Source: an uncultured Bacteroidales bacterium
GTDB lineage: Bacteria; Bacteroidota; Bacteroidia; Bacteroidales; UBA932
Direction: 5' to 3'
Length of the DNA: 64,000 bases
NCBI GenBank assembly: GCA_944325445.1
Contig: CALVAG010000001.1
Coordinates: 228,926 to 292,925 of the forward strand
The notes below the pieces were generated by a model. The model saw nothing but the letters and a program-made list of their open reading frames with translations, did no database searches and was not told where the DNA came from. Position numbers and translations under genes: made by a program. Shown one piece after another: positions 1 through 8,440 of this stretch. Position 1 is the stretch's first letter; every line of letters starts with the position of its first letter.

Positions 1-540
1 GATGCCGCAATTGCAGTCGAGAATGTGATAATGGAGAATACTCCGTCCGACGACTCTTTTGCGCTGCTGCCTTCGACTGTGGAAGAGCGGTTCTATATTT
101 TATATGACTGGCTCAGGCTTCTGGATATAAACGTGCTGATACTCCTTGCCCTTATGATGGCGGTTGCCGGGTTCAATATGGTCTCCGGACTGCTTATCAT
201 ACTTTTCGAGAGGATTCCACACATAGGCCTGCTTAAGGCATTGGGCATGAGAAACAGGAATATATCGAAAATATTTCTGTACCGTTCGTCGTTTATCGTT
301 CTTAAGGGTTTTCTCATCGGGAATCTCCTTTCTCTGGCATTCTGTCTTCTGGAGTGGAAATACAGGTTTATACCGTTGGATGCGGAGAACTATTTTGTAA
401 ACCATGTCCCGGTTCATCTGGAATGGCAGACGGTGATACTCGTAAATCTTCTGGCATTTTTGGCGATAATGGCAATTTTAATGATACCGTGCCATATCAT
501 AAGCAAGGTGTCGCCATCCAGGACATTGGTCGTCAAATAG
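1..540 (+). CDS. FtsX-like ABC transporter permease, C-terminal part (cut by window edge)
   Basis: The frame is open from base 1, so this is the last 179 residues of a longer protein. Three hydrophobic segments separated by polar loops are visible. The first ends in a stretch (LLIILFERIPHIGLLKALG) followed by RNRNISKIFLYRS, the usual 'alkyl-IGLLKALGMR' turn of FtsX/LolC/LolE/MacB-type permeases. In this family the protein pairs with a cytoplasmic ATPase and moves lipoproteins or other envelope substrates. The ATPase is not in view, so the substrate is unknown. The internal GTG at 25 is not the true start. Its stop overlaps the convergent transglycosylase gene by 8 bases. Confidence 0.85.
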   Translation, partial: DAAIAVENVIMENTPSDDSFALLPSTVEERFYILYDWLRLLDINVLILLALMMAVAGFNMVSGLLIILFERIPHIGLLKALGMRNRNISKIFLYRSSFIVLKGFLIGNLLSLAFCLLEWKYRFIPLDAENYFVNHVPVHLEWQTVILVNLLAFLAIMAILMIPCHIISKVSPSRTLVVK

Positions 541-1588
541 CGTCTTCCTCTTTATAATACAGATAACGTTCATTTATCTGTTCCATGTATTTCAGGGTTT
601 CGGTACCCTTGAATTTACCCAGTTTTACGACTGTGTCCATATAGTAATCTCTTTTCTGGAGCAGGGGAATTACCGTTGCAAGAGTATCCCAGACAAGATG
701 ATTGCGGCCTATCGACTTTGCAAGGTTCATGATATCTTCCATTCTGCCCTCTCCGCAGTTATATGTGGCAATCGCTATGAGCGGTGCATTGAGAGAATCG
801 GCTCCCATTTTTTCATACATCCTCTGTAATCGCAGCAGATGGCGGGTGCCTGCCTTTATATTCTCTTCGGGATCGTATATATCCTCTATGCCGTAACTTT
901 TTGCAACGCTCTCCTTGATCTGCATCAGGCCGATGGCGCCTCTGCTGGAACTTACGCCTATTTTGAATTTGGACTCCTGGTAAATAAGTGCGGCAAGCAG
1001 CCTCCAGTCCCAGCCCAGTATCCTGCTGCTCTCTTTTATCTGCTCATCGTAAGGAGATATTGCATTGCGGTTTCCGGAGTAGTTTTTGTGATATTTTCCA
1101 TAAAGTTTTTCGAATTCCCTGCTTTGCCTGATGGAGGTGAACCAGTAATTGAACAGTTTGATGAAATCGTAACTCTCTTTTTTTGCAACGCAGATGTTGA
1201 GCTCTTCGTCAATCGGGATGGTGGAGATTACCTCATCCTGGAATATCTCCGGGACAGTGTCCCTGTTCGAATTGACTACCATGAAATCCACCTCCTCCGT
1301 TATGAGGTCGGCCCAGCAGTCGAAGCCTCCCTCCGTCGGTATGATTTCGGTATAAGTGAGCTGGTGGGAGTCGAACAGCCTGAACAGTTCATATGTATAG
1401 CCTAATCCATGCCCCTTCTCACCGATGTGATTGATGAAAAATACATTGCAAATCAGTGTGTCGGAAGCCAGAAAATGAGGAACGGACTTATCCTGTCTCC
1501 CATTTTCCCTGCGCGGAAACAGTATGATGAACGCAAATATTATGGATGCTATAGGGTATATAAGGTATCTGCTTCTCCAAAATTTCAT
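533..1588 (-). CDS. mltF: MltF-like membrane-bound lytic murein transglycosylase
   Basis: 351 residues. One N-terminal hydrophobic segment (about 8-25) anchors or exports the protein. Residues 40-170 resemble a short family-3 solute-binding domain (GYTYELFRLF, VDFMVVNSN). A lysozyme-like SLT domain follows from about 185: the candidate catalytic Glu is E205 in IYQESKF, followed by GAIGLMQI and later IATYNCGEGR. This is the MltF architecture: cleavage of the MurNAc-GlcNAc bond of peptidoglycan with release of anhydro-MurNAc products in the periplasm. It lies 3 bases downstream of the porin gene on the same strand, so the two are probably co-transcribed. An anhydro-MurNAc kinase gene (anmK) lies elsewhere in the window and would act on such products. 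Confidence 0.9.
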   Translation of the reverse strand: MKFWRSRYLIYPIASIIFAFIILFPRRENGRQDKSVPHFLASDTLICNVFFINHIGEKGHGLGYTYELFRLFDSHQLTYTEIIPTEGGFDCWADLITEEVDFMVVNSNRDTVPEIFQDEVISTIPIDEELNICVAKKESYDFIKLFNYWFTSIRQSREFEKLYGKYHKNYSGNRNAISPYDEQIKESSRILGWDWRLLAALIYQESKFKIGVSSSRGAIGLMQIKESVAKSYGIEDIYDPEENIKAGTRHLLRLQRMYEKMGADSLNAPLIAIATYNCGEGRMEDIMNLAKSIGRNHLVWDTLATVIPLLQKRDYYMDTVVKLGKFKGTETLKYMEQINERYLYYKEEDAI

Positions 1589-1591
1589 AGG

Positions 1592-3715
1592 CTATCTCAA
1601 ATAGAATGGCCAGAAGATTCCGAATTTAAGAGCTGTCTGCGGCCTTACGTAGCGGTTTGCAGAAAAGTAGTCGCTGTCGGGCCAGTCTTGTCCTGCATTA
1701 ACCCATTTTACAAAAATGGATGCACGTTTCCATTGCAGATTTACAAAAACGTCTATGTACGGTGTGCCTCCGATCTTTTCATCGCGTTGATTGTAAAAGA
1801 GGCCCGACGCGGGCGAATATGCCTGCCCGTAATAATCGGTGTTGAATGTCGCATCCGCACCTATCTGTGCGCTCAATACGTTTTTCACCAAATTGAATTC
1901 CAGATAATATCTCAGATTCAGAGCCAGCTTGGGAAGAGGCACAACTTCCTGCTTCGACGATAGCTGGAAAAGTATCTTATTCTCCATATGAAATTTCCAA
2001 AGTCTGAAATCCTTTCGTAGCCAGGCTGTCATAACGCTCATGGATTCGGTGTTTTGCACGGCATTCCCCAATGTGTCGAGATAAATGTTGTTGTTCAAAA
2101 GCGAATATCCGAAGAATGCCTCCATTCCGTATGTCGGAATCGTCATCTTTCCCTGAACGGACGTATTGGTTGTCTTGTCGAAATCATTCTCCCAAACGTA
2201 GTGGTTTGAATAATAATTGTTATAGAAAAAAGCGGGCCGCTGTTGCGAAACGTCTATTTTTCCCGTTATATGTATTCCCTGTGATATAGGGTAGAAGGAA
2301 ACCTTTATTTTTCCGCCTATCGAGAAGTCGTTCCGGTTATATCCCGCAAGGTAGTATTTCCCGAATCCTTCCCATTGGAAATACTGCTTGACAGAACCCC
2401 TTGCTCCAAAATAGAGATAGAGGTTATTCTCTTTGACATTACGGTTGCCGCTCATCAGCATTTCAGGCGAAAATTTGTAATACGAGAGGTGCTGATAGCC
2501 GACTCCTCCCTCGAGTCCGGATACTATCGCCTCTCTGGCCCATGGCTGCAACTTTATGAAAAGGCGGTTTTCGAGATTCATTACCCTGACGGAATCCGAT
2601 GTCGCTGTAGGGTTTATGAAAAATTTATTGTTGTAGAACTCCCTCGCAACGGTATCTGTCATGGCTATATTGTCGTCATACGACCGCGTATAGGTGGAAA
2701 ATTCTCCCGTATGGCCTATATATGCCATCGTGCCTTCGCCTACGGCAGTCGTGTCGTTCTTTTTGAACCTTATCGGGATACCGTACGAATGGGTCAGGAA
2801 TATGGTGTTTTTTTTATATTTCGACGATGCGTCATTCAATCTTACCGGTACGGTACGCAGATCGACAATCGTATCCAAGACCATGCTCAGGTCGGAAATT
2901 CCTCCATTTTCATCTCTTTTCACCCTGTTGAAGATATATCCGGCTTGCGCGATATACCGTTTCCCAAGGTAATTCCCCGTTATGGCAAAGGTTCTGTTGT
3001 CTGTACTTTCATTTTCAAGCATTCCGTTCCCTCCATAGCGTTTGTAGAGTATATTGAAGTTGAACGCCGGAGTGAAGTTCTGGGTATGCAGGAATCTTAT
3101 GTTTGTCTCCTCCTTTTGCTTGTTGGCAAAGAGAGTGCCCCAGTAGCCCAATTCCGTATAAGGTGTCTTTACATTGTAGAAAGGCATGGTCTCTACACTG
3201 TAACTGTATGGCAAATACGGAGATGCAAAAGGGAAAATATCCAATTCCTCCCTTTTGAAGTAATTGTACGGCAACATGGCGGAGCCGGCTACCCCCAGAT
3301 ATACCGCCCCCGCATCCTCTTTGAGGTAGGGGAGTTCGTGAAAGTAGTCGTTGTATGTGGTATCAGGATTTACGACAGTGGGATTGTTGAAATAACCGTC
3401 GGTATTCCATACGAACATTCTCTGATTGGTTACATCGCCTTTGAACAGATATGTGTCCAGAAGTCTTGGAGTCGCCCTTATGATGCTGTCCTTTCTTGCC
3501 CAGATACTGTCCCGGATTGCCCGTTTCATCTCCTTTTTAGTAAGCTGCGGCCTGGCGAAAATATCCACTGAATCTGCGGCCACGAGCGTAGAATCTGTTC
3601 CTGCCGCCGGTATCGAATCAACTGTAGGATAATCCTGTGCCCCGGCATTTCCCGTTATGCCTATGGCAAAGATCAGCGCGGCAATCGCATATATTTTTTT
3701 TAGTGCAACCTGCAT
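1592..3715 (-). CDS. Putative outer-membrane porin (Porin_10-like)
   Basis: 707 residues from the ATG at 3715. The frame stays open to an upstream TTG, but the hydrophobic signal peptide ending near GNAGAQ fits the ATG. After a polar linker the sequence alternates aromatic-rich strands typical of an outer-membrane beta-barrel. Motifs such as YLGVAGSAMLPYNYF, NIRFLHTQNFTPAFNFN and YKRYGGNG match the Bacteroidota 'putative porin' family. The likely role is passive or selective passage of solutes across the outer membrane; the substrate is unknown. A promoter core candidate lies just upstream and the transglycosylase gene follows after 3 bases. Confidence 0.8.
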   Translation of the reverse strand: MQVALKKIYAIAALIFAIGITGNAGAQDYPTVDSIPAAGTDSTLVAADSVDIFARPQLTKKEMKRAIRDSIWARKDSIIRATPRLLDTYLFKGDVTNQRMFVWNTDGYFNNPTVVNPDTTYNDYFHELPYLKEDAGAVYLGVAGSAMLPYNYFKREELDIFPFASPYLPYSYSVETMPFYNVKTPYTELGYWGTLFANKQKEETNIRFLHTQNFTPAFNFNILYKRYGGNGMLENESTDNRTFAITGNYLGKRYIAQAGYIFNRVKRDENGGISDLSMVLDTIVDLRTVPVRLNDASSKYKKNTIFLTHSYGIPIRFKKNDTTAVGEGTMAYIGHTGEFSTYTRSYDDNIAMTDTVAREFYNNKFFINPTATSDSVRVMNLENRLFIKLQPWAREAIVSGLEGGVGYQHLSYYKFSPEMLMSGNRNVKENNLYLYFGARGSVKQYFQWEGFGKYYLAGYNRNDFSIGGKIKVSFYPISQGIHITGKIDVSQQRPAFFYNNYYSNHYVWENDFDKTTNTSVQGKMTIPTYGMEAFFGYSLLNNNIYLDTLGNAVQNTESMSVMTAWLRKDFRLWKFHMENKILFQLSSKQEVVPLPKLALNLRYYLEFNLVKNVLSAQIGADATFNTDYYGQAYSPASGLFYNQRDEKIGGTPYIDVFVNLQWKRASIFVKWVNAGQDWPDSDYFSANRYVRPQTALKFGIFWPFYLR

Positions 3716-3734
3716 CTGGATTATTTCTTGGCTG

Positions 3735-3744
3735 CAAACATACA
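3735..3744 (-). promoter_or_regulatory. -7 promoter core for the porin gene
   Basis: Reading on the minus strand, TATGTTTGCA matches the Bacteroidota core TAnnTTTG followed by CA (core proper at 3735-3742). It lies 20 bases before the ATG at 3715. No TTG at the -33 position is evident, so confidence is limited. Confidence 0.35.
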
Positions 3745-3752
3745 AAAAAATA

Positions 3753-3795
3753 GATAAAAAAAGGACAGCAGGAGGCTTATGGCCCCGGCTGTCCC
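3753..3795 (-). terminator. Rho-independent terminator of the pncB-ROK-MFS-SIS unit
   Basis: On the minus strand a stem of 7 bp (bases 3788-3794 pairing with 3763-3769, ggacagc/gctgtcc) is followed at once by a run of T. It sits between the stop of the SIS gene and the start of the porin gene. Confidence 0.65.
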
Positions 3796-3820
3796 GATTC
3801 CTTATTGTCTTTTACCTGAA

Positions 3821-4582
3821 TCAGAGGCAGGAAACCCTCTCTTTATAAACTCTCAAGCACTCATCGAGCCTATCCTGTGCCGTTGTATCTCCAGGAACAT
3901 TATGCGAAGGATGGATGTATAGTTTGACTCCTCTGTCTGCAAGAATTTCTGCGACTGTAGTGACAGTCATCCATACCAATGTCACGAAAGCAAGTGTAGA
4001 GACTGGCCCCACTTTGTCGAAGTGATTCTTCAAAGGCACGCTTGCATCTACCAGCGGAGCGCATGAATCAACGACTACATCCGCAATTTCGAAAAGGTTC
4101 TTTCCGCATGAGTGACGGCTTTTCTTTCCCTTCGTTTCAGCGGCAGATCCGAATACAACGACCTTCATACCCATCTCTTTTGCCTTGAGGGCAACCTCGA
4201 TGTTTACTCCGTTTATACCGGTGTGCGAGAAAATCCACATGGTATCTCTCTTGTCAAAATTATATGCTTTCATAATGGCGTCGCCATATCCTTCGGCTCT
4301 TTCGAGATAGAGGAACTGATGAATACCCATCTGGCCGGTAATGCCTGTGAAGAATGTCATCGGAAGCTCTACAATAGGATGGAACCCTACAAAACCGCCG
4401 ATGCGCGGATACATCTCCTCTACGGGAATCGTAGCGTGGCCGCATCCGAAAGTGTGTACCCATCTGCCGGATTGTATGGAATCCGCCATGAGTTCAGCGG
4501 CCTTTTTAATGTTGTCCAACTGTGTAGTCTCGATTTTGGCCTGAACCTCACGAGCTTTCTTTAACCATTCTAATGCTAACAT
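3821..4582 (-). CDS. SIS-domain sugar-phosphate isomerase-like protein (UPF0309 type)
   Basis: 253 residues, essentially one SIS (sugar isomerase) domain. Features seen are an N-terminal helix, VHTFGCGHATIPVEEMYPRIGG around residues 42-63, IFSHTGING around 118 where SIS proteins have the Ser/Thr-rich phosphosugar loop, and VVVFGSAAET. Proteins of this type bind phosphosugars; no substrate can be assigned from sequence. It is the last gene of a run with a ROK kinase and an MFS permease (49-base gap from the permease), which fits uptake, phosphorylation and isomerisation of one sugar, possibly an amino sugar. It could instead be a sensor. Confidence 0.8.
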   Translation of the reverse strand: MLALEWLKKAREVQAKIETTQLDNIKKAAELMADSIQSGRWVHTFGCGHATIPVEEMYPRIGGFVGFHPIVELPMTFFTGITGQMGIHQFLYLERAEGYGDAIMKAYNFDKRDTMWIFSHTGINGVNIEVALKAKEMGMKVVVFGSAAETKGKKSRHSCGKNLFEIADVVVDSCAPLVDASVPLKNHFDKVGPVSTLAFVTLVWMTVTTVAEILADRGVKLYIHPSHNVPGDTTAQDRLDECLRVYKERVSCL

Positions 4583-4631
4583 GTCTATTTGTTTTTAATT
4601 ATAGTTAATATGTTTTTACATTTATCTCTGT

Positions 4632-5828
4632 CTAATCGAGCGCACTCTTTCTGGAGCCTGCCGTAAAGAGTATCATTATCATTACCATGCATCCGCCTAT
4701 GAGCAACGGGAATTTTGCGATGCCGAGAAATCCGAGCAGATAGTTGAGCAGGGAATTTCCTACAAGGCATGCAGAAATGGCTATGCTGAATGCAGTTCCG
4801 GACATCTCTTTATATAGCCCTCCGAGCACGCTGAGCACTATTGGAACCGTAGATGTTATGCCGAATCCTATAAGCAGTGTGCCGGCTATGGCTACGTTTT
4901 GGGGGTCCATGCCTGATGCTGCGCTTATCTTCTGTGCAAAGGTGAGTATGACCACCCCGGCAAGGGCTATCATCATGCCTGCGGCGATAATGGTCCTCTT
5001 TGAAAATTTCTTAAGTATGAAGCCTGCGCACAGACGGCCTATGGCCAGGCCGATAAGTACGAAACTCAGGGCGATGCCTGCGGATATCTCATCGAAGTTC
5101 TCGATATTTATAAGATATTGCGATATCCTGTTGTTGGTAATGCCCTCTACAGCTCCCTGGAAAAAGAGGGTGAAGCAGAATATTATAAAGAGCGGAGACG
5201 TTATGAGTTTGCCTATCTTTTGTGAGGAGGCTCCTTCTCCGCCGTTTTTCGCCCCCTGGAATTTCATGGTCATGTAGAAAACCGAAACCGCGACCATGAT
5301 TACCGCTATCGCGGCAAGTATGCTCTTGTATGAAACGATTCCCGACAGTGCAGGAATGGAGTATGTGGTGGCGATGGCCCCCACACAGTAGAAAAGGCCG
5401 AGGAACATAATGTTGCGGTCTCTGTTGCGGTCTGTGGAGACATCGGAGGCAAGTGCGTTCGTAGAGCCGTTTATAAGGCCTCCGCTTATGCCGAGCGCAA
5501 GTATTCCAGTTATCAGAACTGCAAACGAAGCGGCATATGCAATCAGAAAAAGTCCTGCAGCGCCTATCAGATTCTGAACAATCATTACAAGCTTATAGCC
5601 CTTTCTGTCTACAACCGGCCCGAAAACAAGCGAGCCGGCGAGTGTCCCTATGGGAAGTATCGCCGCAAGGGTCGCGGACATTTTGTCGCTCAGTCCGTAT
5701 TCGGCAGCTACGGCCGGCATAATCGCGCCTAATGTGAGGAATGCCACTCCAAAGAAGATAATTCCTATACATGAGGCTATGTATTGCAATTTCGGGTTTC
5801 CGGCTTCCGGTTTTTCAGTAGGATTCAT
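4632..5828 (-). CDS. MFS sugar permease
   Basis: 398 residues with about 12 hydrophobic helices. The major facilitator signature between helices 2 and 3 is present as GPVVDRKGYKLVMIV. A central charged loop (FQGAKNGGEGASSQKIGK) separates the two six-helix halves. It begins 16 bases after the ROK kinase stop and precedes the SIS gene, so it probably imports the sugar that the kinase phosphorylates. Substrate and coupling ion are not evident from sequence. Confidence 0.85.
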   Translation of the reverse strand: MNPTEKPEAGNPKLQYIASCIGIIFFGVAFLTLGAIMPAVAAEYGLSDKMSATLAAILPIGTLAGSLVFGPVVDRKGYKLVMIVQNLIGAAGLFLIAYAASFAVLITGILALGISGGLINGSTNALASDVSTDRNRDRNIMFLGLFYCVGAIATTYSIPALSGIVSYKSILAAIAVIMVAVSVFYMTMKFQGAKNGGEGASSQKIGKLITSPLFIIFCFTLFFQGAVEGITNNRISQYLINIENFDEISAGIALSFVLIGLAIGRLCAGFILKKFSKRTIIAAGMMIALAGVVILTFAQKISAASGMDPQNVAIAGTLLIGFGITSTVPIVLSVLGGLYKEMSGTAFSIAISACLVGNSLLNYLLGFLGIAKFPLLIGGCMVMIMILFTAGSRKSALD

Positions 5829-5844
5829 ATCTTGTCTGTTTGGA

Positions 5845-6807
5845 TTATTTCTTCTTTTTTTGAGAGATGTTTATTGCGATAGCCCCTGCACCGTAGAGCC
5901 CGGCAAGTTTAGGCAATGCTGTCGGCATGAATTTGACCTCCTTGATGCTTATCGGCTGCGCCCACTTGCACGCTTCTTCATAGATTCTCTCTATGAACTG
6001 GGTGGCGGGGCCGAATACTCCTCCTCCGAAAACCAGAATTTGCGGATTGAAGAGGCTTACTACATTGGCGGCCGCCATGCCCCACATCTCGATAGCCTGG
6101 TCTATTACTTTTACTGCAATCTCGTCTCCGTTTTCGTATGCTCTGAATACATGGTAAGAACTGATGTTCTCTCTCTCCACCTCTCTCAATTCCCCTTTAT
6201 ATTCAGGAGTTCGGTCCAGGAATTTTTTTGCCTGTACCGCCAGCCCGTCTCCTGAAGCATGCGTCTCGAAGCAGCCGCATTTATCGTAAAAGCTGTCATA
6301 CGGAGGTTTCAGGGCCATCCAGCCTATGGCGCCGACTATATCGGAGTTGCCGTGCAGAACCATTCCGTCTACAAGTATCCCGAGGCCTATGCCGGTGCCC
6401 ACGGCCATAAATACTGCATTGTCGCATTTTTTTGCACATCCGGCTATGACTTCACCGAGTATGTAACATGTCCTGTCGCTTTCAATGCATATTACCGAGT
6501 TGGGAATGGCCCGGCCGATATACTCCTGCAGCGGGAAATCATCCCATTCCGGTATGTTCGGACACCAGACCGTACCCTTTTTGGAGTAAGCTATGCCGGG
6601 AACGCATATTCCTATGCTTTTTTTCTCCCTTCCGCCTATTTTATGCTGTTTTATGAGTCCGGAAATGAGTTCTGTCATCAGATTCGCAACCGCTTCTCCC
6701 TTTCTGCCCTCCAAAAGCGCGACTTTGCTGTCGGCTATCTCTCCGTTCATATCGAAGAGAGCGGCAGTTATTTTTGTTCCTCCAAGATCGACCCCTATGT
6801 AAACCAT
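5845..6807 (-). CDS. ROK-family sugar kinase with a non-standard zinc motif
   Basis: 320 residues. The N-terminal phosphate-binding motif is GVDLGGTKI (5-13) and a second is AVGTGIGLGIL (135-145). The candidate catalytic Asp is D111 in ESDRTCYILGE, where most ROK kinases have N-D-A-N. The usual zinc site (GH plus CxCGxxGCxE) is degenerate: only C177-G-C179-F-E181 is present and the preceding His is replaced by a GWMALKPPY stretch. ROK proteins phosphorylate glucose, ManNAc, GlcNAc, fructose and similar sugars, or act as repressors when they carry a helix-turn-helix, which is absent here. It lies 11 bases after pncB and 16 before the permease. It is a kinase by context; the substrate is unknown. 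Confidence 0.85.
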   Translation of the reverse strand: MVYIGVDLGGTKITAALFDMNGEIADSKVALLEGRKGEAVANLMTELISGLIKQHKIGGREKKSIGICVPGIAYSKKGTVWCPNIPEWDDFPLQEYIGRAIPNSVICIESDRTCYILGEVIAGCAKKCDNAVFMAVGTGIGLGILVDGMVLHGNSDIVGAIGWMALKPPYDSFYDKCGCFETHASGDGLAVQAKKFLDRTPEYKGELREVERENISSYHVFRAYENGDEIAVKVIDQAIEMWGMAAANVVSLFNPQILVFGGGVFGPATQFIERIYEEACKWAQPISIKEVKFMPTALPKLAGLYGAGAIAINISQKKKK

Positions 6808-6818
6808 CTGTCCGTGAA

Positions 6819-8288
6819 TTATATGTCGAAATTTTTGATCTCTTTTATAAGGTTGTTTATGAGCTTCATCTTCAGGTTGTAAAGGTCATCCGATATATCG
6901 ACCTTATAAAAATGCGGATTTATCAGCCTGCGTTCGGTTTCATTGAAACTCATGAGATTGGACAGATAATATTTTTGCTTTTCCGGAAGCGTTATATCCT
7001 GCAATATGTTTTCCCCGTTCTTCATTACCTGTTCTTGAAGCCTTTTCCAGCTGTAGCTGCCTTTAGGAAAGGTTTTGTTGCGGGTCTCATCGAATTCGCT
7101 CCGTATGTGTATTTCCTCGCAGTTCTCGATTCTCCCGCTCATTTCATCTCCTCTCAGACAGGTTACGTCGGCTTTGAACATCCCGTTCTGGATAATCCTG
7201 TATGTTATTTGGAATCCGGGATTTATGAGTTTGGATTTATCCTCCGACCTTTTCAATACAGGTTCTCCGCCTATTTGCACGAGTTTATATACATTGCCGA
7301 AACAGGGATTGTGCTTGCTCGTGGCTATGGCATCTCCGACTCCGTAGGAGTCTATCATCGCCCCCTGACGTTCAAGTTCGGTAATGAGATATTCGTCGAG
7401 AGAGTTGGTTGCAAATATTTTGCAGTCGGTGAACCCTGCCTTGTCCAGCATGTCGCGGCATCTGCGTGAAAGATATGTGAGATCCCCGCTGTCGAGCCTT
7501 ATCCCGTATCCTTGCGGATAGCTGTTGTCTATTCCGCACTCTCTGTATGCCCTCATCGCATTTTTCAGTCCGCAGTTGAGGGAATCATACGTATCTATAA
7601 GCAGAATAAGCGGCTCTCCGCGATGTGTCTCTATGTATGTCTTGAATGCATTGAATTCCCCCTCTATGGAGCATCCGAATGAGGTTACATAGCTGTGTGC
7701 CATTGTCCCGGAAGAGGGGACATCGAAGATTGCGGATGTAAGAATATTGGAAGAGTTGGCGCATCCGCCTATTATTGCCGCCTTTGCTCCGTAAGTGGCT
7801 GCCCAGGGGCCATGGGCTCTCCTCGAACCGAATTCGCTTACGGGCTTTTCCGTGCTCCTTGTAACCCGGCTGGCTTTTGTCGCTATGGCCATCTGGTGAT
7901 TCATTATGCAGAGCAACGGGGTTTCCAGAACCTGGGCCTCGATGATCGGGGCTTCGATTGTTATTATCGGTTGCTTGGGAAATGCGATTTCTCCTTCGCG
8001 CATTGCGTAGACATTTCCGGTGAAACGCATTTTGGAAAGGTATTCCCTGAATTCGGCATATTCGTCTCCCGGAATGAACTTTTCAAAAAAAGCAGCCTTT
8101 TCGCTGCCTATTCCGCCAATCATTTCCAGCGATTCCCTTATTCCGGAGACGACTGCCCAGTTGTTTTTATCCGGTGCATCTCTGAAAAAAAGGTTGAATA
8201 TCGCAATCTTGTCCTTCATCCCGGCCTGGTAGAAGGATTTTCCCATCGTGTATTGGTACTTGTCTGAGCAGTAACTGATATTAATCAT
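6819..8288 (-). CDS. pncB: Nicotinate phosphoribosyltransferase
   Basis: 489 residues, full length for the longer form. It converts nicotinate, PRPP and ATP to nicotinate mononucleotide in NAD salvage. Family motifs visible are YQYTMGKSFYQAGMKD near the N terminus, EFGSRRAHGP around 150-160, GTMAHSYV near 190, the DTYDSLNCG stretch and GIRLDSGDL near 265. The ATG at 8288 is well placed. A Bacteroidota -7 core lies 39 bases upstream. nadD, the next step of the pathway, is also in the window (17.6 kb). Only 11 bases separate it from the ROK kinase, so it may head that operon. Confidence 0.95.
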   Translation of the reverse strand: MINISYCSDKYQYTMGKSFYQAGMKDKIAIFNLFFRDAPDKNNWAVVSGIRESLEMIGGIGSEKAAFFEKFIPGDEYAEFREYLSKMRFTGNVYAMREGEIAFPKQPIITIEAPIIEAQVLETPLLCIMNHQMAIATKASRVTRSTEKPVSEFGSRRAHGPWAATYGAKAAIIGGCANSSNILTSAIFDVPSSGTMAHSYVTSFGCSIEGEFNAFKTYIETHRGEPLILLIDTYDSLNCGLKNAMRAYRECGIDNSYPQGYGIRLDSGDLTYLSRRCRDMLDKAGFTDCKIFATNSLDEYLITELERQGAMIDSYGVGDAIATSKHNPCFGNVYKLVQIGGEPVLKRSEDKSKLINPGFQITYRIIQNGMFKADVTCLRGDEMSGRIENCEEIHIRSEFDETRNKTFPKGSYSWKRLQEQVMKNGENILQDITLPEKQKYYLSNLMSFNETERRLINPHFYKVDISDDLYNLKMKLINNLIKEIKNFDI

Positions 8289-8326
8289 TTTAATCCGTTT
8301 TGTTACAAAAAACGTCAGCAGGGAGA

Positions 8327-8334
8327 CAAATATA
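8327..8334 (-). promoter_or_regulatory. -7 promoter core for pncB operon
   Basis: Minus-strand TATATTTG matches TAnnTTTG, 39 bases before the pncB ATG. No convincing -33 TTG was found. It is part of a divergent promoter region with the core at 8377. Confidence 0.4.
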
Positions 8335-8376
8335 GCAATATTTTATCCTTTTTCATTTTTTTTGACACTTTTTAAG

Positions 8377-8386
8377 TAGTTTTGCA
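8377..8386 (+). promoter_or_regulatory. -7 promoter core for the kinase-RapZ operon
   Basis: TAGTTTTGCA matches the Bacteroidota core plus CA and lies 54 bases before the ATG at 8441. A TTG at 8362-8364 is too close to be a standard -33 element. Confidence 0.45.
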
Positions 8387-8440
8387 GACGGAGAGTCTCG
8401 GAATAAACCGGATAAAAGAGAGCCGATAGAAATTTTGAGT

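Noticed and set aside
2375..3571. Long open frame on the plus strand inside the porin gene
   Set aside because: It is antisense to a well-supported signal-bearing porin, has no family motifs and no ribosome-binding site, and its composition mirrors the codon usage of the opposite frame.
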